From a virus: DNA of 54,276 bases. Numbering within the stretch: position 1 is the first letter of the stretch; every line of letters begins with the position of its first letter. Below the pieces are notes generated by a model. It was not told where the DNA came from. It saw only the letters and a list, made by a program, of their open reading frames with translations, and did not search any database. This document shows, piece by piece, positions 6,986 to 15,384 of the stretch. The position numbers and the translations under genes are program-made. The stretch lies in the IMG/VR virus record IMGVR_UViG_3300045020_000038, positions 1 to 54,276 of that record. One strand, given 5' to 3'.

Positions 6986-7674
6986 TTGAGATCTGCCAGT
7001 TCATAAGCCGGGGTTAGGTAACCAATCATAAACGGAATACCATTAATAACTTTCACCTGATCCATTTCCGCAAGACCCATTACACAACTGAGGGAATCAT
7101 CCACTGCCGGACCACCACTGTTCCCCGGCACTAACGAGGTATCATACTGGATAAAGTGATCAAATGGAACTGTCAGAATATCCTCTTGGGCACGATCCGG
7201 GTAAGCGACGTGACCAATGGAAACAGTCTTGGATAGACCGAGGGGTCCTCCCATGAGATCAAGTACCTCTCCATAATATGGTTTAAATGAGCATACAGCC
7301 AGCCCAACGGGCCAGTTGACCGTAGCATCACTGGTGGTAAGGGTCATGATGTCCGGACCCGTTGTATCGTCTGCATCACCGAGCTTCTGAATGTGGAAAG
7401 GGTGTTGCTTACCATCCCCAAAATCTACATTCAATACTGCTGTTGGATCCAATCCTTCGGCACAGTGTGCTGCCGTTACTACCTCATGTGTTCCCTTTAG
7501 TACCCAACCACTACAGTAACTGGAGTCCGTAGTCACTGCTACTACATTCTCCAGTTTCTGTTCCAGAGTCGGTGGAGGAACATAGTGACTAGTCTCATAA
7601 TAGATATGACCAAACAGAGACACCATAGCAATGAATGCCAAGGCACCAAGGGCGCTACCGATCTTCGTAAACAT
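6982..7674 (-). CDS. Membrane-anchored trypsin-like serine protease
   Basis: A 230-residue S1-fold protease. The triad is visible: His70 in VTAAHC, Asp108 in GPDIMTL, Ser186 in PGNSGGP. Residues 7-27 form a hydrophobic segment without a clear signal-peptidase site, so it probably stays anchored with the enzyme domain in the periplasm. Cys54 and Cys71 could form the usual disulfide next to His. It lies in the early block between primase-side genes and small membrane peptides, away from capsid genes, so it is unlikely to be a prohead protease. Roles in superinfection exclusion, host envelope processing or lysis timing are possible. Substrate unknown. Confidence 0.88.
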   Translation of the reverse strand: MFTKIGSALGALAFIAMVSLFGHIYYETSHYVPPPTLEQKLENVVAVTTDSSYCSGWVLKGTHEVVTAAHCAEGLDPTAVLNVDFGDGKQHPFHIQKLGDADDTTGPDIMTLTTSDATVNWPVGLAVCSFKPYYGEVLDLMGGPLGLSKTVSIGHVAYPDRAQEDILTVPFDHFIQYDTSLVPGNSGGPAVDDSLSCVMGLAEMDQVKVINGIPFMIGYLTPAYELADLK

Positions 7675-7865
7675 TATTTATCACCTTTAAGAATTTCTTC
7701 TAAAACCACATCATCATAAATTGTGTTGATCAACTTATTTGCTGCACGAATAGCGGGTTTCATCAACTGCTCTGCAGTATATACGTTACCCGGATTACTA
7801 AGAGTACTTCCAATAATACCTGCTGCATAACAAAGCAAACGCTCACGCTCATTACTTAATTTCAT
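7674..7865 (-). CDS. Small helical protein (63 aa)
   Basis: MKLSNERERLLCYAAGIIGS followed by an amphipathic helical stretch (KPAIRAANKLINTIYDDVV). Its ATG is at the primase stop and its stop at the protease start, so the three are co-transcribed. Function unknown. Confidence 0.65.
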   Translation of the reverse strand: MKLSNERERLLCYAAGIIGSTLSNPGNVYTAEQLMKPAIRAANKLINTIYDDVVLEEILKGDK

Positions 7866-8650
7866 TACAGTTTCAAAGCCTTTTTAATTTGATCAAGTGC
7901 ATGGTCCTTCGGATCATCTAATGTAAATATTGCTCGGCTATGTACCCCCAACATACCCAGTTGACGTGCCATCTTCTGTGCTTCCGGAAACTTGTCATGG
8001 TCCAGCCACACAAAGATATTCTTGTATAGCTGGCGGATACGACTTAGCTTTTTGAGCGGCATCGCTGCACTAAAGCACGGGATTCCATCAATGCCTGCGT
8101 GGCTAACGCAGATTCCGCTGATGCAGTCTTCAACAATGCAAGCCGTGTTTGTTGACGTGCGACTATAATAAGCTGCAATAACGTCCGCTGGCGTTCCTCC
8201 AGTAAAGAAGCGATTGTCATGGGTGGTACCGGCTCGGAAATTACGGGCTTGCCACAACACCAGGTCCTTATCTTCTCCATAAAATCGGAAGATGAGTTGT
8301 TCACGAGATTTACTCCAGCCAACATGGTGACGGATCAGATCGGGAACCGCCAGACCGTACTTACCTACCCATTCCAGCACTACCTCAGGATATCCTCCAG
8401 ACTCAGTGTCATCAGGACAGGATCGTAGTAGACTATTGCTCCCATCACTCTCGGGTCGTCGTTCTCCTGATTGCGACTGTCGAGATAGTTCTGATAGGCT
8501 CTTGACAAATCCGGATTCTCCCGGTTCATATGCTCCACATCCAAAACAGAATGCTGAACCTCCCTCATACCGGGCCAGATTGTCCTTTGATCCGCATACC
8601 GGACAGGGCTCATGCTTGAGAAATCGTGCGCTTTGTGCATAGCCATACAT
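7865..8650 (-). CDS. DNA primase (zinc finger plus Toprim, T7 gp4 N-terminal type)
   Basis: The protein has 261 residues. The zinc-binding domain is CPVCGSKDN ... FCFGCG at residues 16-39. The Toprim region shows the catalytic Glu in ACIVEDCISG and the DxD motif in FVWLDHDKF. The helicase half found in T7 gp4 is absent; the helicase is a separate gene at 3734-4957. It would synthesise RNA primers for lagging-strand synthesis. The internal linker (about residues 55-90) is Ser/Arg-rich and probably flexible. Confidence 0.9.
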   Translation of the reverse strand: MYGYAQSARFLKHEPCPVCGSKDNLARYEGGSAFCFGCGAYEPGESGFVKSLSELSRQSQSGERRPESDGSNSLLRSCPDDTESGGYPEVVLEWVGKYGLAVPDLIRHHVGWSKSREQLIFRFYGEDKDLVLWQARNFRAGTTHDNRFFTGGTPADVIAAYYSRTSTNTACIVEDCISGICVSHAGIDGIPCFSAAMPLKKLSRIRQLYKNIFVWLDHDKFPEAQKMARQLGMLGVHSRAIFTLDDPKDHALDQIKKALKL

Positions 8651-8652
8651 AG

Positions 8653-9273
8653 TTACTCCATAACATCCAAGAGATTCTGCACCAACTTTCTTAGTTCCTC
8701 TTTCTCATATCGGAGATATGCATTAGGAGTGGGAATAGTCTCTCCCAGATCTTTCTTGCTAAACAACGTTGAATGTTTCTTTACCGTGGGAAACTCAAAG
8801 ACCATGAATGCCGTCAGTTTCTTTGGGTCATTCTGGACATTATGAATCTCTGTATGTTTTTGAAAGTGTGACTCTCCTAGTTTTAACTCCGTCTTTGATA
8901 CTATCTTTAATCCAATCTTCCTGAGAAACTCCAACTTGATTTTCTTTTCTTTATTTTCTGGATGCAGGGCTGACGTCAGATGATAGGCATTATAATCCTG
9001 CTTATCATAATCCACTTTATAAACCGTATTGACAATCCATCCATGTAATACCAGGAGCTGGCTATCATACAGATGATTATGGATCTGGACATTTGTGGTA
9101 TCCAGATTATCTCTCGGTTCAACTATATACAATCTGATTGTTTGATGTGGTGTGAAATCAAAACACACGTAATTCAAACCAGGAAAATGAAAGTTCTTGA
9201 TGGAATCTTTGACCATCTTATCCAGATTGTGTTCTAGTTGGAGTGAAATCCAATGCTTCCAGAATGAGTTCAT
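8653..9273 (-). CDS. Cupin-like hypothetical protein (206 aa)
   Basis: Residues 84-100 read VQIHNHLYDSQLLVLHG, resembling the metal-binding HxH of cupin motif 1, and there is a later HFQKHTEIHNV. The predicted fold is beta-rich, as for the cysteine-dioxygenase-like group. No catalytic assignment is possible. It lies upstream of primase in the same operon. It could be a dioxygenase-like enzyme or a structural cupin. Confidence 0.5.
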   Translation of the reverse strand: MNSFWKHWISLQLEHNLDKMVKDSIKNFHFPGLNYVCFDFTPHQTIRLYIVEPRDNLDTTNVQIHNHLYDSQLLVLHGWIVNTVYKVDYDKQDYNAYHLTSALHPENKEKKIKLEFLRKIGLKIVSKTELKLGESHFQKHTEIHNVQNDPKKLTAFMVFEFPTVKKHSTLFSKKDLGETIPTPNAYLRYEKEELRKLVQNLLDVME

Positions 9274-9278
9274 TTCCT

Positions 9279-9566
9279 TTACTTCCTCTTCTTACTAAAG
9301 TGTTGTTTGGGTACGATGATGTCTACTACCATTACATCCGGTACATCCATCATGTACTGCTTCACTTCTGCCAGATATCCCGTGGGAAGAGTACCCCGTT
9401 TAATATTTTGAACAGGACCGGATCGCATCTTCTCCATTACCTGACTGGTTTTCTGTGTCAACTCCTTGACTCCCGGGCAACTACAGTTGGGATTGTCACA
9501 GGTGGTTTTCTTCATCCACTCATCCCCGTTGAACCGTTGCTTACACGCCTTACATGTGACAATCAT
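9279..9566 (-). CDS. Zinc-ribbon protein (95 aa)
   Basis: Starts at ATG 9566 just after the upstream stop. The N-terminus (MIVTCKACKQRF ... TTCDNPNCSC) has CxxC and CxxxxCxC, a likely zinc site; the rest is helical and ends in a basic tail (KQHFSKKRK). A nucleic-acid-binding role is plausible but not shown. Confidence 0.65.
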   Translation of the reverse strand: MIVTCKACKQRFNGDEWMKKTTCDNPNCSCPGVKELTQKTSQVMEKMRSGPVQNIKRGTLPTGYLAEVKQYMMDVPDVMVVDIIVPKQHFSKKRK

Positions 9567-9567
9567 A

Positions 9568-9801
9568 CTACTCGCTCCCATTGTCGGCTCCCCTCGGGTC
9601 AAAGCTGATGCCTTCCATATCCTCGGCATTGTAATCCTCCTCATCTGCACCGAAACCCTCGGTGCTTTCGGTGATATCGGGTATCTCTTCCGCGACGTAA
9701 GAAAAGCACCGATCACATAGGTCAATAAAAGTCCCGCTAGAAGAATATTTGCGAGTGCTCTCACGGTTATTTAACCTCACATTGCAACTTAGGCAACGAA
9801 T
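9568..9801 (-). CDS. Zinc-ribbon protein with apparent ATT start (77 aa)
   Basis: The frame reads (I)RCLSCNVRLNNRES ... FIDLCDRCF, a four-Cys zinc ribbon known in small phage proteins that normally begin MRCxSCN. The first two Cys lie before any ATG or GTG that could serve; a start at 9780 would remove half the zinc site. ATT 9801 has GAGGAA six bases upstream and is in the expected place. The C-terminus is very acidic. This is one of the clearest ATT-start candidates. Confidence 0.7.
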   Translation of the reverse strand: MRCLSCNVRLNNRESTRKYSSSGTFIDLCDRCFSYVAEEIPDITESTEGFGADEEDYNAEDMEGISFDPRGADNGSE

Positions 9802-9821
9802 TTTGGGTTCCTCTCTTTTTA

Positions 9822-10271
9822 TTATCGTGGACGACGTGGCGGAGCAACTGGACGATTAAAGAGTTCGTCAAGATTCACGTTACGGGGTTCCCATCTACCA
9901 GGATCAAACGCATCGCCGGGAGCAGCAACCTTAGCTTTCTCAACCCGTTTAGCTTTAACTGCTGGTTCGAGCTTCACTCCATCAGGTAGGACTTCCAGAA
10001 TTGTTTCTTCTTCTTTCAGTCGATCCGGGAAATTACGAGCTCGATCGTTAAACACCAGGATAGATCCGGTTACAGGAGACTTCAGATTCTCCAGCCCATC
10101 ATTAGTTTCAATGACGAGCATGGGTCCTCCCCTGACTACCTTGTTCAGATCCGCCTGCATCACGTGGAAACACTCACCCAACTTCTCTTCAATAAACCGT
10201 TGGGTAAATCCAATACGGAGTGTTCCTCGTGGACTGGTTTCTGTCCAGAGATTTCCGTTAACTTCTTTCAT
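9822..10271 (-). CDS. GcvH/lipoyl-domain-like protein (149 aa)
   Basis: Residues 1-95 follow the pattern of glycine-cleavage H proteins: an N-terminal beta hairpin, GPMLVIETNDGLENL, then KSPVTGSILVFN. In true H proteins the ESVKA segment carries the lipoylated Lys; here the segment is ETNDGLEN, so the Lys is missing and it should not be lipoylated. The tail is Lys/Ala/Pro-rich and ends PVAPPRRPR. It lies three small genes downstream of the amidoligase cluster in the same operon, so a scaffold or acyl-carrier-like role is possible. Confidence 0.5.
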   Translation of the reverse strand: MKEVNGNLWTETSPRGTLRIGFTQRFIEEKLGECFHVMQADLNKVVRGGPMLVIETNDGLENLKSPVTGSILVFNDRARNFPDRLKEEETILEVLPDGVKLEPAVKAKRVEKAKVAAPGDAFDPGRWEPRNVNLDELFNRPVAPPRRPR

Positions 10272-10453
10272 ACAACCTCTGTTTGAGTTTTAATCAATTC
10301 ATCTCTAAGTTTCATAAGCTCTAGCATACCTACCGTATTGACGTGGTATTTAGCCTGTGCATCAGTCAATAATCGAAGAAGATCCTGATGATCTTGACTC
10401 GTATTTATTTCAATTTTATATGGACGAAATGCCTTGGTTACATGAATTTTCAC
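10268..10453 (-). CDS. Small protein, paralogue of 10608-10799 (61 aa)
   Basis: GTG start overlaps the upstream stop (GTGA). The N-terminus MKIHVTKAFRPYKIEINTSQ shares the pattern MKI-x3-F-x-P-x2-I-x2-T-x-QD-x2-DLL with the gene at 10608-10799, suggesting an old duplication. The C-terminus is helical. Function unknown. Confidence 0.65.
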   Translation of the reverse strand: MKIHVTKAFRPYKIEINTSQDHQDLLRLLTDAQAKYHVNTVGMLELMKLRDELIKTQTEVV

Positions 10454-10611
10454 TGTAAATCTCCTAGATATCGCAACATTTCTACCGCTGTTTCATGAAA
10501 CTGAAATCGAGTAGTAATTCCAATGTCCCGAAGATCTGACCAAAAGAAAGGAAAGATTCTTTGTTGTAGATAAAACCATCCATCCCGCTTTTGTTTTATT
10601 CTGAATTTCAT
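10450..10611 (-). CDS. Small basic aromatic protein (53 aa)
   Basis: Starts ATG 10611, overlapping the upstream stop (ATGA), and ends at 10450, overlapping the next GTG (GTGA). Sequence begins MKFRIKQKRDGWFYLQQRIF. It sits between two paralogues. No known domain. Confidence 0.65.
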   Translation of the reverse strand: MKFRIKQKRDGWFYLQQRIFPFFWSDLRDIGITTRFQFHETAVEMLRYLGDLQ

Positions 10612-10799
10612 TTCAAATCCTTCAAAAAGATTTCAATTTTCTCCAGTGTATCTGCATCGTCTCTAGAAAGTTTGGACAACATAGACTTTGGATGTATAAT
10701 CTCCCATCGAGCTCTATGTATGATTACCAAGAGATCGTCCAAGTCTTGCTTGGTCTCTAGAATAATAGTCATCGGTGCAAATTGTTTTTGGATCTTCAT
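10608..10799 (-). CDS. Small protein, paralogue of 10268-10453 (63 aa)
   Basis: Begins MKIQKQFAPMTIILETKQDL and then turns helical (ARWEIIHPKSMLSKL). The ATG overlaps the ATP-grasp stop. It shares its N-terminal pattern with the gene at 10268-10453. Function unknown; it may belong with the amidoligase operon because of tight coupling. Confidence 0.65.
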   Translation of the reverse strand: MKIQKQFAPMTIILETKQDLDDLLVIIHRARWEIIHPKSMLSKLSRDDADTLEKIEIFLKDLK

Positions 10800-11572
10800 T
10801 TTAGATGCCTAACAAACGCTTGTGCGTAGTTTCCCACGGTACTGCCCTCAAGTCCTGGCGCGGTGTTGACTTCCAGACAGTAACACTCGTTCCGTTTTTC
10901 ATTCCAAATGATGTCAACTGCACCAAAGTCGAGGTTGAGTTGAGCCACCACTCGTTGAGCCATTTGTCGCATCCCTTCAGGCTCGGTGATGTCTTCACGA
11001 CAATAGACCCATCCGGTTTGATGATTACGTACCTGAAAGTCTGCCTTAAAATCTTCTGGCAGATCCTTTCGTTTTCGCTTTTCCTGAACATCGATTACTT
11101 CTCCAAAGGCGACGTGGATCCGGAACTCTTTTTGCTTCTTGATGTACTGCACATACAACGGTGCCCGGACCAGTTTATCTTCGGTATCAGCAAGCACAAT
11201 ACCGGCACCAGAATGACCAGAAAGTACGGTCCGACACACCACAGTAATCTTTTCAGCCAACCAGCTAGTTGCAACAGCTCGGTCGGTAGTATAAACGGGT
11301 ATACGAATTCCATCCACATCCTTCAAAGCGTTAAAAGTACTCAGCTTATTACTGGCGACAGCCACATTAGCTGGATTGTTGATAGTCTTCTTCCCTTCAC
11401 CCACCTCTAGATTGGAGTTGCCCCAATTGATATAGACAGTCCATGGATGTTCCTTGAAGGTGGGGTTCGGGCGATCAGTGAACAGTCGGCGGATTTTGTA
11501 GCCGCAGAGTTCGCTCATTGATAGAGCCAGATTCCTTGCTGACTGAGAGCCGATCTTGTACGGCAGCAGCAC
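10796..11572 (-). CDS. ATP-grasp ligase of the phage amidoligase cluster
   Basis: A 258-residue ATP-grasp enzyme of the RimK/phage peptide-ligase type. An N-terminal strand-helix (LLPYKIGSQSARNLAL) is followed by the ATP-binding Gly-rich loop (RTVLSGHSGAGIVL), KEFRIHVAFGEVI, and the metal-binding end FGAVDIIW ... EVNTAPGLEG. GTG 11572, with AAGGCGG upstream, keeps the N-terminal strand; the shorter ATG 11518 would delete it. It overlaps the GATase gene by 98 bases in another frame. ATP-grasp ligases join a carboxylate to an amine through an acyl phosphate, so it probably extends or caps an amide product with its neighbours. Substrate unknown. Confidence 0.85.
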   Translation of the reverse strand: MLLPYKIGSQSARNLALSMSELCGYKIRRLFTDRPNPTFKEHPWTVYINWGNSNLEVGEGKKTINNPANVAVASNKLSTFNALKDVDGIRIPVYTTDRAVATSWLAEKITVVCRTVLSGHSGAGIVLADTEDKLVRAPLYVQYIKKQKEFRIHVAFGEVIDVQEKRKRKDLPEDFKADFQVRNHQTGWVYCREDITEPEGMRQMAQRVVAQLNLDFGAVDIIWNEKRNECYCLEVNTAPGLEGSTVGNYAQAFVRHLK

Positions 11573-13082
11573 TAGAGGCCGCCTTGGTGCGGGCTGCTTC
11601 AATTGCTTTCTTGGTGTTGGTGTACGATGCAAGGTACTTGTCACGGTAGTCCTCCCGTTCAATCTTCTTGGCGATACAGTCAGGGCACAACATTGTCAAT
11701 ACATTAACTGGCTTTTCTTTCTTCGGCATGATGACATGCTTCTCAACAAGAGTTGTAAATACTTTCTCCCAAGCCTCTACCTTACGTTGGCATTCCATAC
11801 AGCATCCATGATTCATGGCATAGTCCCACAACATAACCGGGACTTCCTTGGAATGTACCTGTGTAAATGTAGCCTTCTTGGTATCCTTTACGTGGATGGT
11901 CCATCCTCCATTAACTGTATGGGTGTGATGTTGTACCGTCCCAATACACATTGTTTCAAACCACTGAGGTAATTCATTACCCGATACATCATGTGGAAGA
12001 AATCCCTTGACATCCAGACGTTCCTTCCCGGGGGTCATAACCAACCCATTGAAAGAGAACCGTCCATTGGCTGTCTTCGATGCCGCATGAATCTTGATCA
12101 GCATTGTCTCATTACGAGGGAATGCCTCATTGTACGCATGGATAGATGCAGTCCGAGCTTCCGCCTGATCCTCATCACTAGAAGGCGAGGTGTCTTTTGC
12201 GAGCGTTAGCGCGCAGGGCTTCGAAGGCGTCGGGGTCGAGTGGGCTTGTTTTGCGGGAGCCATCTCCGTCCCTTTCGGAAAAAGCTCACAGTCCTTCCGT
12301 GCCTGTGCCCTCATACCCGTACTATATCGTTGCCAAGCCAGAAGCTCGGCATCATCGTCGAACTCCCCCGATAGGGTCACATCCTCCTTGTTAAAGGAAC
12401 CATCAGCGTTGAATACAAAAATCTCGCCTGGTTCAATCGGGATAGAACGCTTGATCTCAATATGAGCGCGCTGTGCCGGGAAAGCAGCAATCCACGCCTC
12501 CGAAGTGAGGAACATGAAGTTATCACTTTCCAGAATACAGAGAGGTCGTTCATCATTCCGGGTAGCATACAACTTCTCAGTATTGGTATCATACCAGATC
12601 AATGCAAATGCCCCATTAATCTTGGAGATTACTCTCTTGTAATCACCATGACCTTCTAGTTCACTTTCTTCTGCCAACGCGTGGGCGATAGCGTGGCTAT
12701 CCACCTTGGTACTCACGTCGGTCAGGTTCTTCTGATCCTTCAACGTACCATTGTGAACCAGAATAATATTCTTTTCCACGAAGGGATGGGCGTTGTCTGT
12801 GTTGACTTCACCACGGGTCGCCGCACGGTTGTGCCCAACAATAAACTTACCCCGATTGGTAACACTAGACTTGAATTCTCCCCACTCCGTCGATCGGAAT
12901 AGATTGTAGGGATGTGAACCATGCTTAATAGCTCGAACATCACCATTACGGAAACGGGTAAATACCCCCGTCGAATCCTTCCCTCGGATGGAATCAATCA
13001 GTAACATGGTTTCGAATACCTCCACGTCACCATAGTTGAATCCTTGGGGCTTACGAGCGATCATTCCCAAAAGTCCGCACAT
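11475..13082 (-). CDS. Class II glutamine amidotransferase (Ntn) with C-terminal extension
   Basis: A 535-residue protein. Residues 1 to about 240 are an Ntn-type glutaminase: Cys2 after the initiator Met is the nucleophile (MCGLLGMIA), with GHNRAATRGEVN, NAHPF and LVHNGT forming the glutamine site. A Pro/Thr/Ser/Lys linker of locally higher GC follows (about 285-330), then a domain of about 200 residues with CCMECQRK and LCPDC, four possible zinc ligands. The sugar-isomerase or synthetase half of GlmS or AsnB is absent. It would release ammonia from glutamine for the adjacent ligases. The last 30 residues share DNA with the ATP-grasp start. Confidence 0.88.
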   Translation of the reverse strand: MCGLLGMIARKPQGFNYGDVEVFETMLLIDSIRGKDSTGVFTRFRNGDVRAIKHGSHPYNLFRSTEWGEFKSSVTNRGKFIVGHNRAATRGEVNTDNAHPFVEKNIILVHNGTLKDQKNLTDVSTKVDSHAIAHALAEESELEGHGDYKRVISKINGAFALIWYDTNTEKLYATRNDERPLCILESDNFMFLTSEAWIAAFPAQRAHIEIKRSIPIEPGEIFVFNADGSFNKEDVTLSGEFDDDAELLAWQRYSTGMRAQARKDCELFPKGTEMAPAKQAHSTPTPSKPCALTLAKDTSPSSDEDQAEARTASIHAYNEAFPRNETMLIKIHAASKTANGRFSFNGLVMTPGKERLDVKGFLPHDVSGNELPQWFETMCIGTVQHHTHTVNGGWTIHVKDTKKATFTQVHSKEVPVMLWDYAMNHGCCMECQRKVEAWEKVFTTLVEKHVIMPKKEKPVNVLTMLCPDCIAKKIEREDYRDKYLASYTNTKKAIEAARTKAASSAAAVQDRLSVSKESGSINERTLRLQNPPTVH

Positions 13083-13085
13083 CAG

Positions 13086-13982
13086 TTATGCTCCGATAAT
13101 TTTAAAATAAGGCGACTCTTTCGAGACACTTTTGATCAAGGTTGTTAACCTGTTACGGTCGATGAACGACCTCTTGACTACACCACTGGAACGACGGATA
13201 TCCTCAAATGATTCAAACTTCAATCGAATATCATCGTTACCAAAGATATCGTGTAGCAATTCCCTCCAGTTAGTAAAGGCATTACACTCAATTGCCAATC
13301 GACAAATGGCGGGAGTCCCCACCTTCAGTACATAGTCCACCAACTTATTGATAATCCGAATCCAGATCACCACCTTATTGTGATTGAAGGTTCCATGCAT
13401 GTGACGAAATTCAATGGTACCGAATTCCCCCAGCGGAATGATATTCAATCCCGCATACTTGGACCAGGTTTCTACAACGGCACCCAGATTCTCCCGACCC
13501 ATGCCAGTAATCAGCATGGTATCCATCAACGGTACACAGTAGATATTCTTGATTCGTCCACGACCCGTGTACTTATAGAACAACGGCTCAAGGATGGTAT
13601 ACAACATCAAGATGTCGGTTACCTGTGTTCCGGTCATCCCCTGACAATTCACATGTACGTGGATGGACGTACGTGGAGAGAAGCAGCATGACTCAGCCAG
13701 ACTGTTACCCAGTAAATCCTGCAACGCATTGGGGGCATACTTGGCTGCGATCGGATGCGTCACCCATTCCACACCAGCATTACGCAAACTACCATCTGCC
13801 TTATTCATCCACACCGGTTGTGGATTGTGTTTATATCCAGCATTCTCCACTTCCACTTCAATACCAATGGCCCGATCACAATCGATAACCTCTGGACCAG
13901 GCTGCATCGTGGCATAGAAGGGACCAGCATCCAGTATCGTCGGAGGACGTACCCCGAAGATATCTCCTACAGTTTTAGCCAT
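13086..13982 (-). CDS. Amidoligase (COOH-NH2 ligase, Amidoligase_2-like)
   Basis: A 298-residue member of the glutamine-synthetase/GCS-like amidoligase superfamily. Visible motifs: IGIEVEVEN (metal-binding Glu), KADGSLRNAGVEWVT, TSIHVHVNCQG, and GTIEFRHMHGT (Glu plus Arg for nucleotide). These match the active-site pattern of phage and bacterial amidoligases described by Iyer and co-workers. It should form an amide bond from a carboxylate and an amine or ammonia with ATP. It lies between the Ntn GATase (3 bases) and the 208-residue gene (8-base overlap). Substrates unknown. Confidence 0.85.
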   Translation of the reverse strand: MAKTVGDIFGVRPPTILDAGPFYATMQPGPEVIDCDRAIGIEVEVENAGYKHNPQPVWMNKADGSLRNAGVEWVTHPIAAKYAPNALQDLLGNSLAESCCFSPRTSIHVHVNCQGMTGTQVTDILMLYTILEPLFYKYTGRGRIKNIYCVPLMDTMLITGMGRENLGAVVETWSKYAGLNIIPLGEFGTIEFRHMHGTFNHNKVVIWIRIINKLVDYVLKVGTPAICRLAIECNAFTNWRELLHDIFGNDDIRLKFESFEDIRRSSGVVKRSFIDRNRLTTLIKSVSKESPYFKIIGA

Positions 13983-14601
13983 GAATATCCTCCAGCAAGA
14001 ATTGTACAGTCGGACGATAATCTTCTTCCATCAACACCGTGAGTTTTCCCTTCGAATCCACTCGTGCAATTGGATGAACCCAATGCCATAGCACGTAATC
14101 CGGATTCTCGAACAACGTTTGAGTCAAGGTGAAGTTATCCCGTAGTGCAACACCACGAAATCCCCCTACCTTCAACATCTTCAATGCCTCCTTGACAGAA
14201 TAGGTTTCGTGCTCGAAGGCGTCACGGATTTCTGCGTGATTCCATCGGGACCGATTACCCACCACATTCCGGGTAACATTAAACAGAACACTGTTATCCG
14301 GGCAGATTCCCCTACGATACTGCCGTTGGGGGCGACGGTAGAATACCATCGCATCCGTTTCATGCTGGAATACCCCGACCGGAGGATACTTGAATCGGAG
14401 TTGATGCCCATCCGATCCAAAGTTAATCTGGAATTTACCCAGAGTATCACTGGATAGATGCATGGTGGCAATCTTCGATCCACCTGTCTCTTCTACCAGA
14501 TCTACCTTGACCAGTTCTTCCTCTCGATCTGCGATATCCAGCCAGACAAACGTTCCTTGCCAGCGTCGGCTAAAGTCCTGGATCACTTCCGAGTTAGTCA
14601 C
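13975..14601 (-). CDS. Uncharacterised amidoligase-cluster protein (208 aa)
   Basis: Locked between the two amidoligases by 8-base and 4-base overlaps, so very likely part of the pathway. Readable features are a beta-rich first half (WQGTFVWLDI ... KIATMHLSSD), a basic centre (FYRRPQRQYRRG) and a mixed C-terminus ending FLLEDIHG. No catalytic motif is recognised. It could be an accessory subunit or a new enzyme. Confidence 0.75.
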   Translation of the reverse strand: MTNSEVIQDFSRRWQGTFVWLDIADREEELVKVDLVEETGGSKIATMHLSSDTLGKFQINFGSDGHQLRFKYPPVGVFQHETDAMVFYRRPQRQYRRGICPDNSVLFNVTRNVVGNRSRWNHAEIRDAFEHETYSVKEALKMLKVGGFRGVALRDNFTLTQTLFENPDYVLWHWVHPIARVDSKGKLTVLMEEDYRPTVQFLLEDIHG

Positions 14602-15377
14602 AGTCCAATCTCCTGCTTCAGTTGAGCGAGCAACTTCAGATCGCTGTTGTTGATACAGGCTTGGATCATTGCACCCTGTTCATCCGTGAATGTCCGACCA
14701 GATGCCACGAATTCCAGAGCTTTTTCGGTCTGATCCCAGACCCACTGAATCCGTTCATCCGATTCGATCCACCGATTGGACGCGGTGCGATATTCCACCC
14801 CGTAACTCTTCTTACGGAATGCTCCAGCCTTACCATATAACTCACGACGACCAGCATCGTTGTCAAACTCCAGCATCAGACAGCCAACAAAGGCGTCCAT
14901 CGCCTTGACAACAGCCAGCATGTCCATCTCGTCATGGTCAAACTGAATGTGGATATGGCCACCACACGAGCGGAGATTCTTGTTCGCTGCTTGTGGAGGG
15001 GGGTTTTGATTACCATTATTCCACGCATTGTAATCCGGCTCACAGCCGAAAGTCTTAGCAGCACGAGTTTGCAACTGATCATCATCGAACACGGCGCTGG
15101 GCTTTATCACCATTTCCAATCCCAACTCGGCAGCACGAGCCTTGATCCAATCCTTATTCAGATTGATATTCTTGATGAAGTCCGCCGCACTCCTGCAAGG
15201 AGGGGTGTTGAATTCAATCGTAACATTGTCTTCCTGCACAGCGTTACCTTCATCGTCAATCGGACGAGGTTGTTCTTTCGAACCCCCTACCAGACCAACA
15301 CTGCTGATGAACTTGTTGTTCTTCGGATCGAAGAGAAACGTTTCAGGATCACAGCCAAGGCGTCGAATTTGTTGCAT
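14598..15377 (-). CDS. phiEco32-like COOH-NH2 ligase, type 2
   Basis: A 259-residue protein matching the phage phiEco32-like COOH-NH2 ligase family. It has LGCDPETFLFD at the N-terminus, DNVTIEFNTPP with the metal-binding Glu, CGGHIHIQFDHDEMD, and KSYGVEYRTASNRW with Glu/Arg near the end of the fold. It is the second, divergent amidoligase of the cluster, so the product may hold two different amide linkages. ATG 15377 follows AGGTTAAC. It overlaps the 208-residue gene by four bases. Confidence 0.88.
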   Translation of the reverse strand: MQQIRRLGCDPETFLFDPKNNKFISSVGLVGGSKEQPRPIDDEGNAVQEDNVTIEFNTPPCRSAADFIKNINLNKDWIKARAAELGLEMVIKPSAVFDDDQLQTRAAKTFGCEPDYNAWNNGNQNPPPQAANKNLRSCGGHIHIQFDHDEMDMLAVVKAMDAFVGCLMLEFDNDAGRRELYGKAGAFRKKSYGVEYRTASNRWIESDERIQWVWDQTEKALEFVASGRTFTDEQGAMIQACINNSDLKLLAQLKQEIGL

Positions 15378-15384
15378 GTTAACC

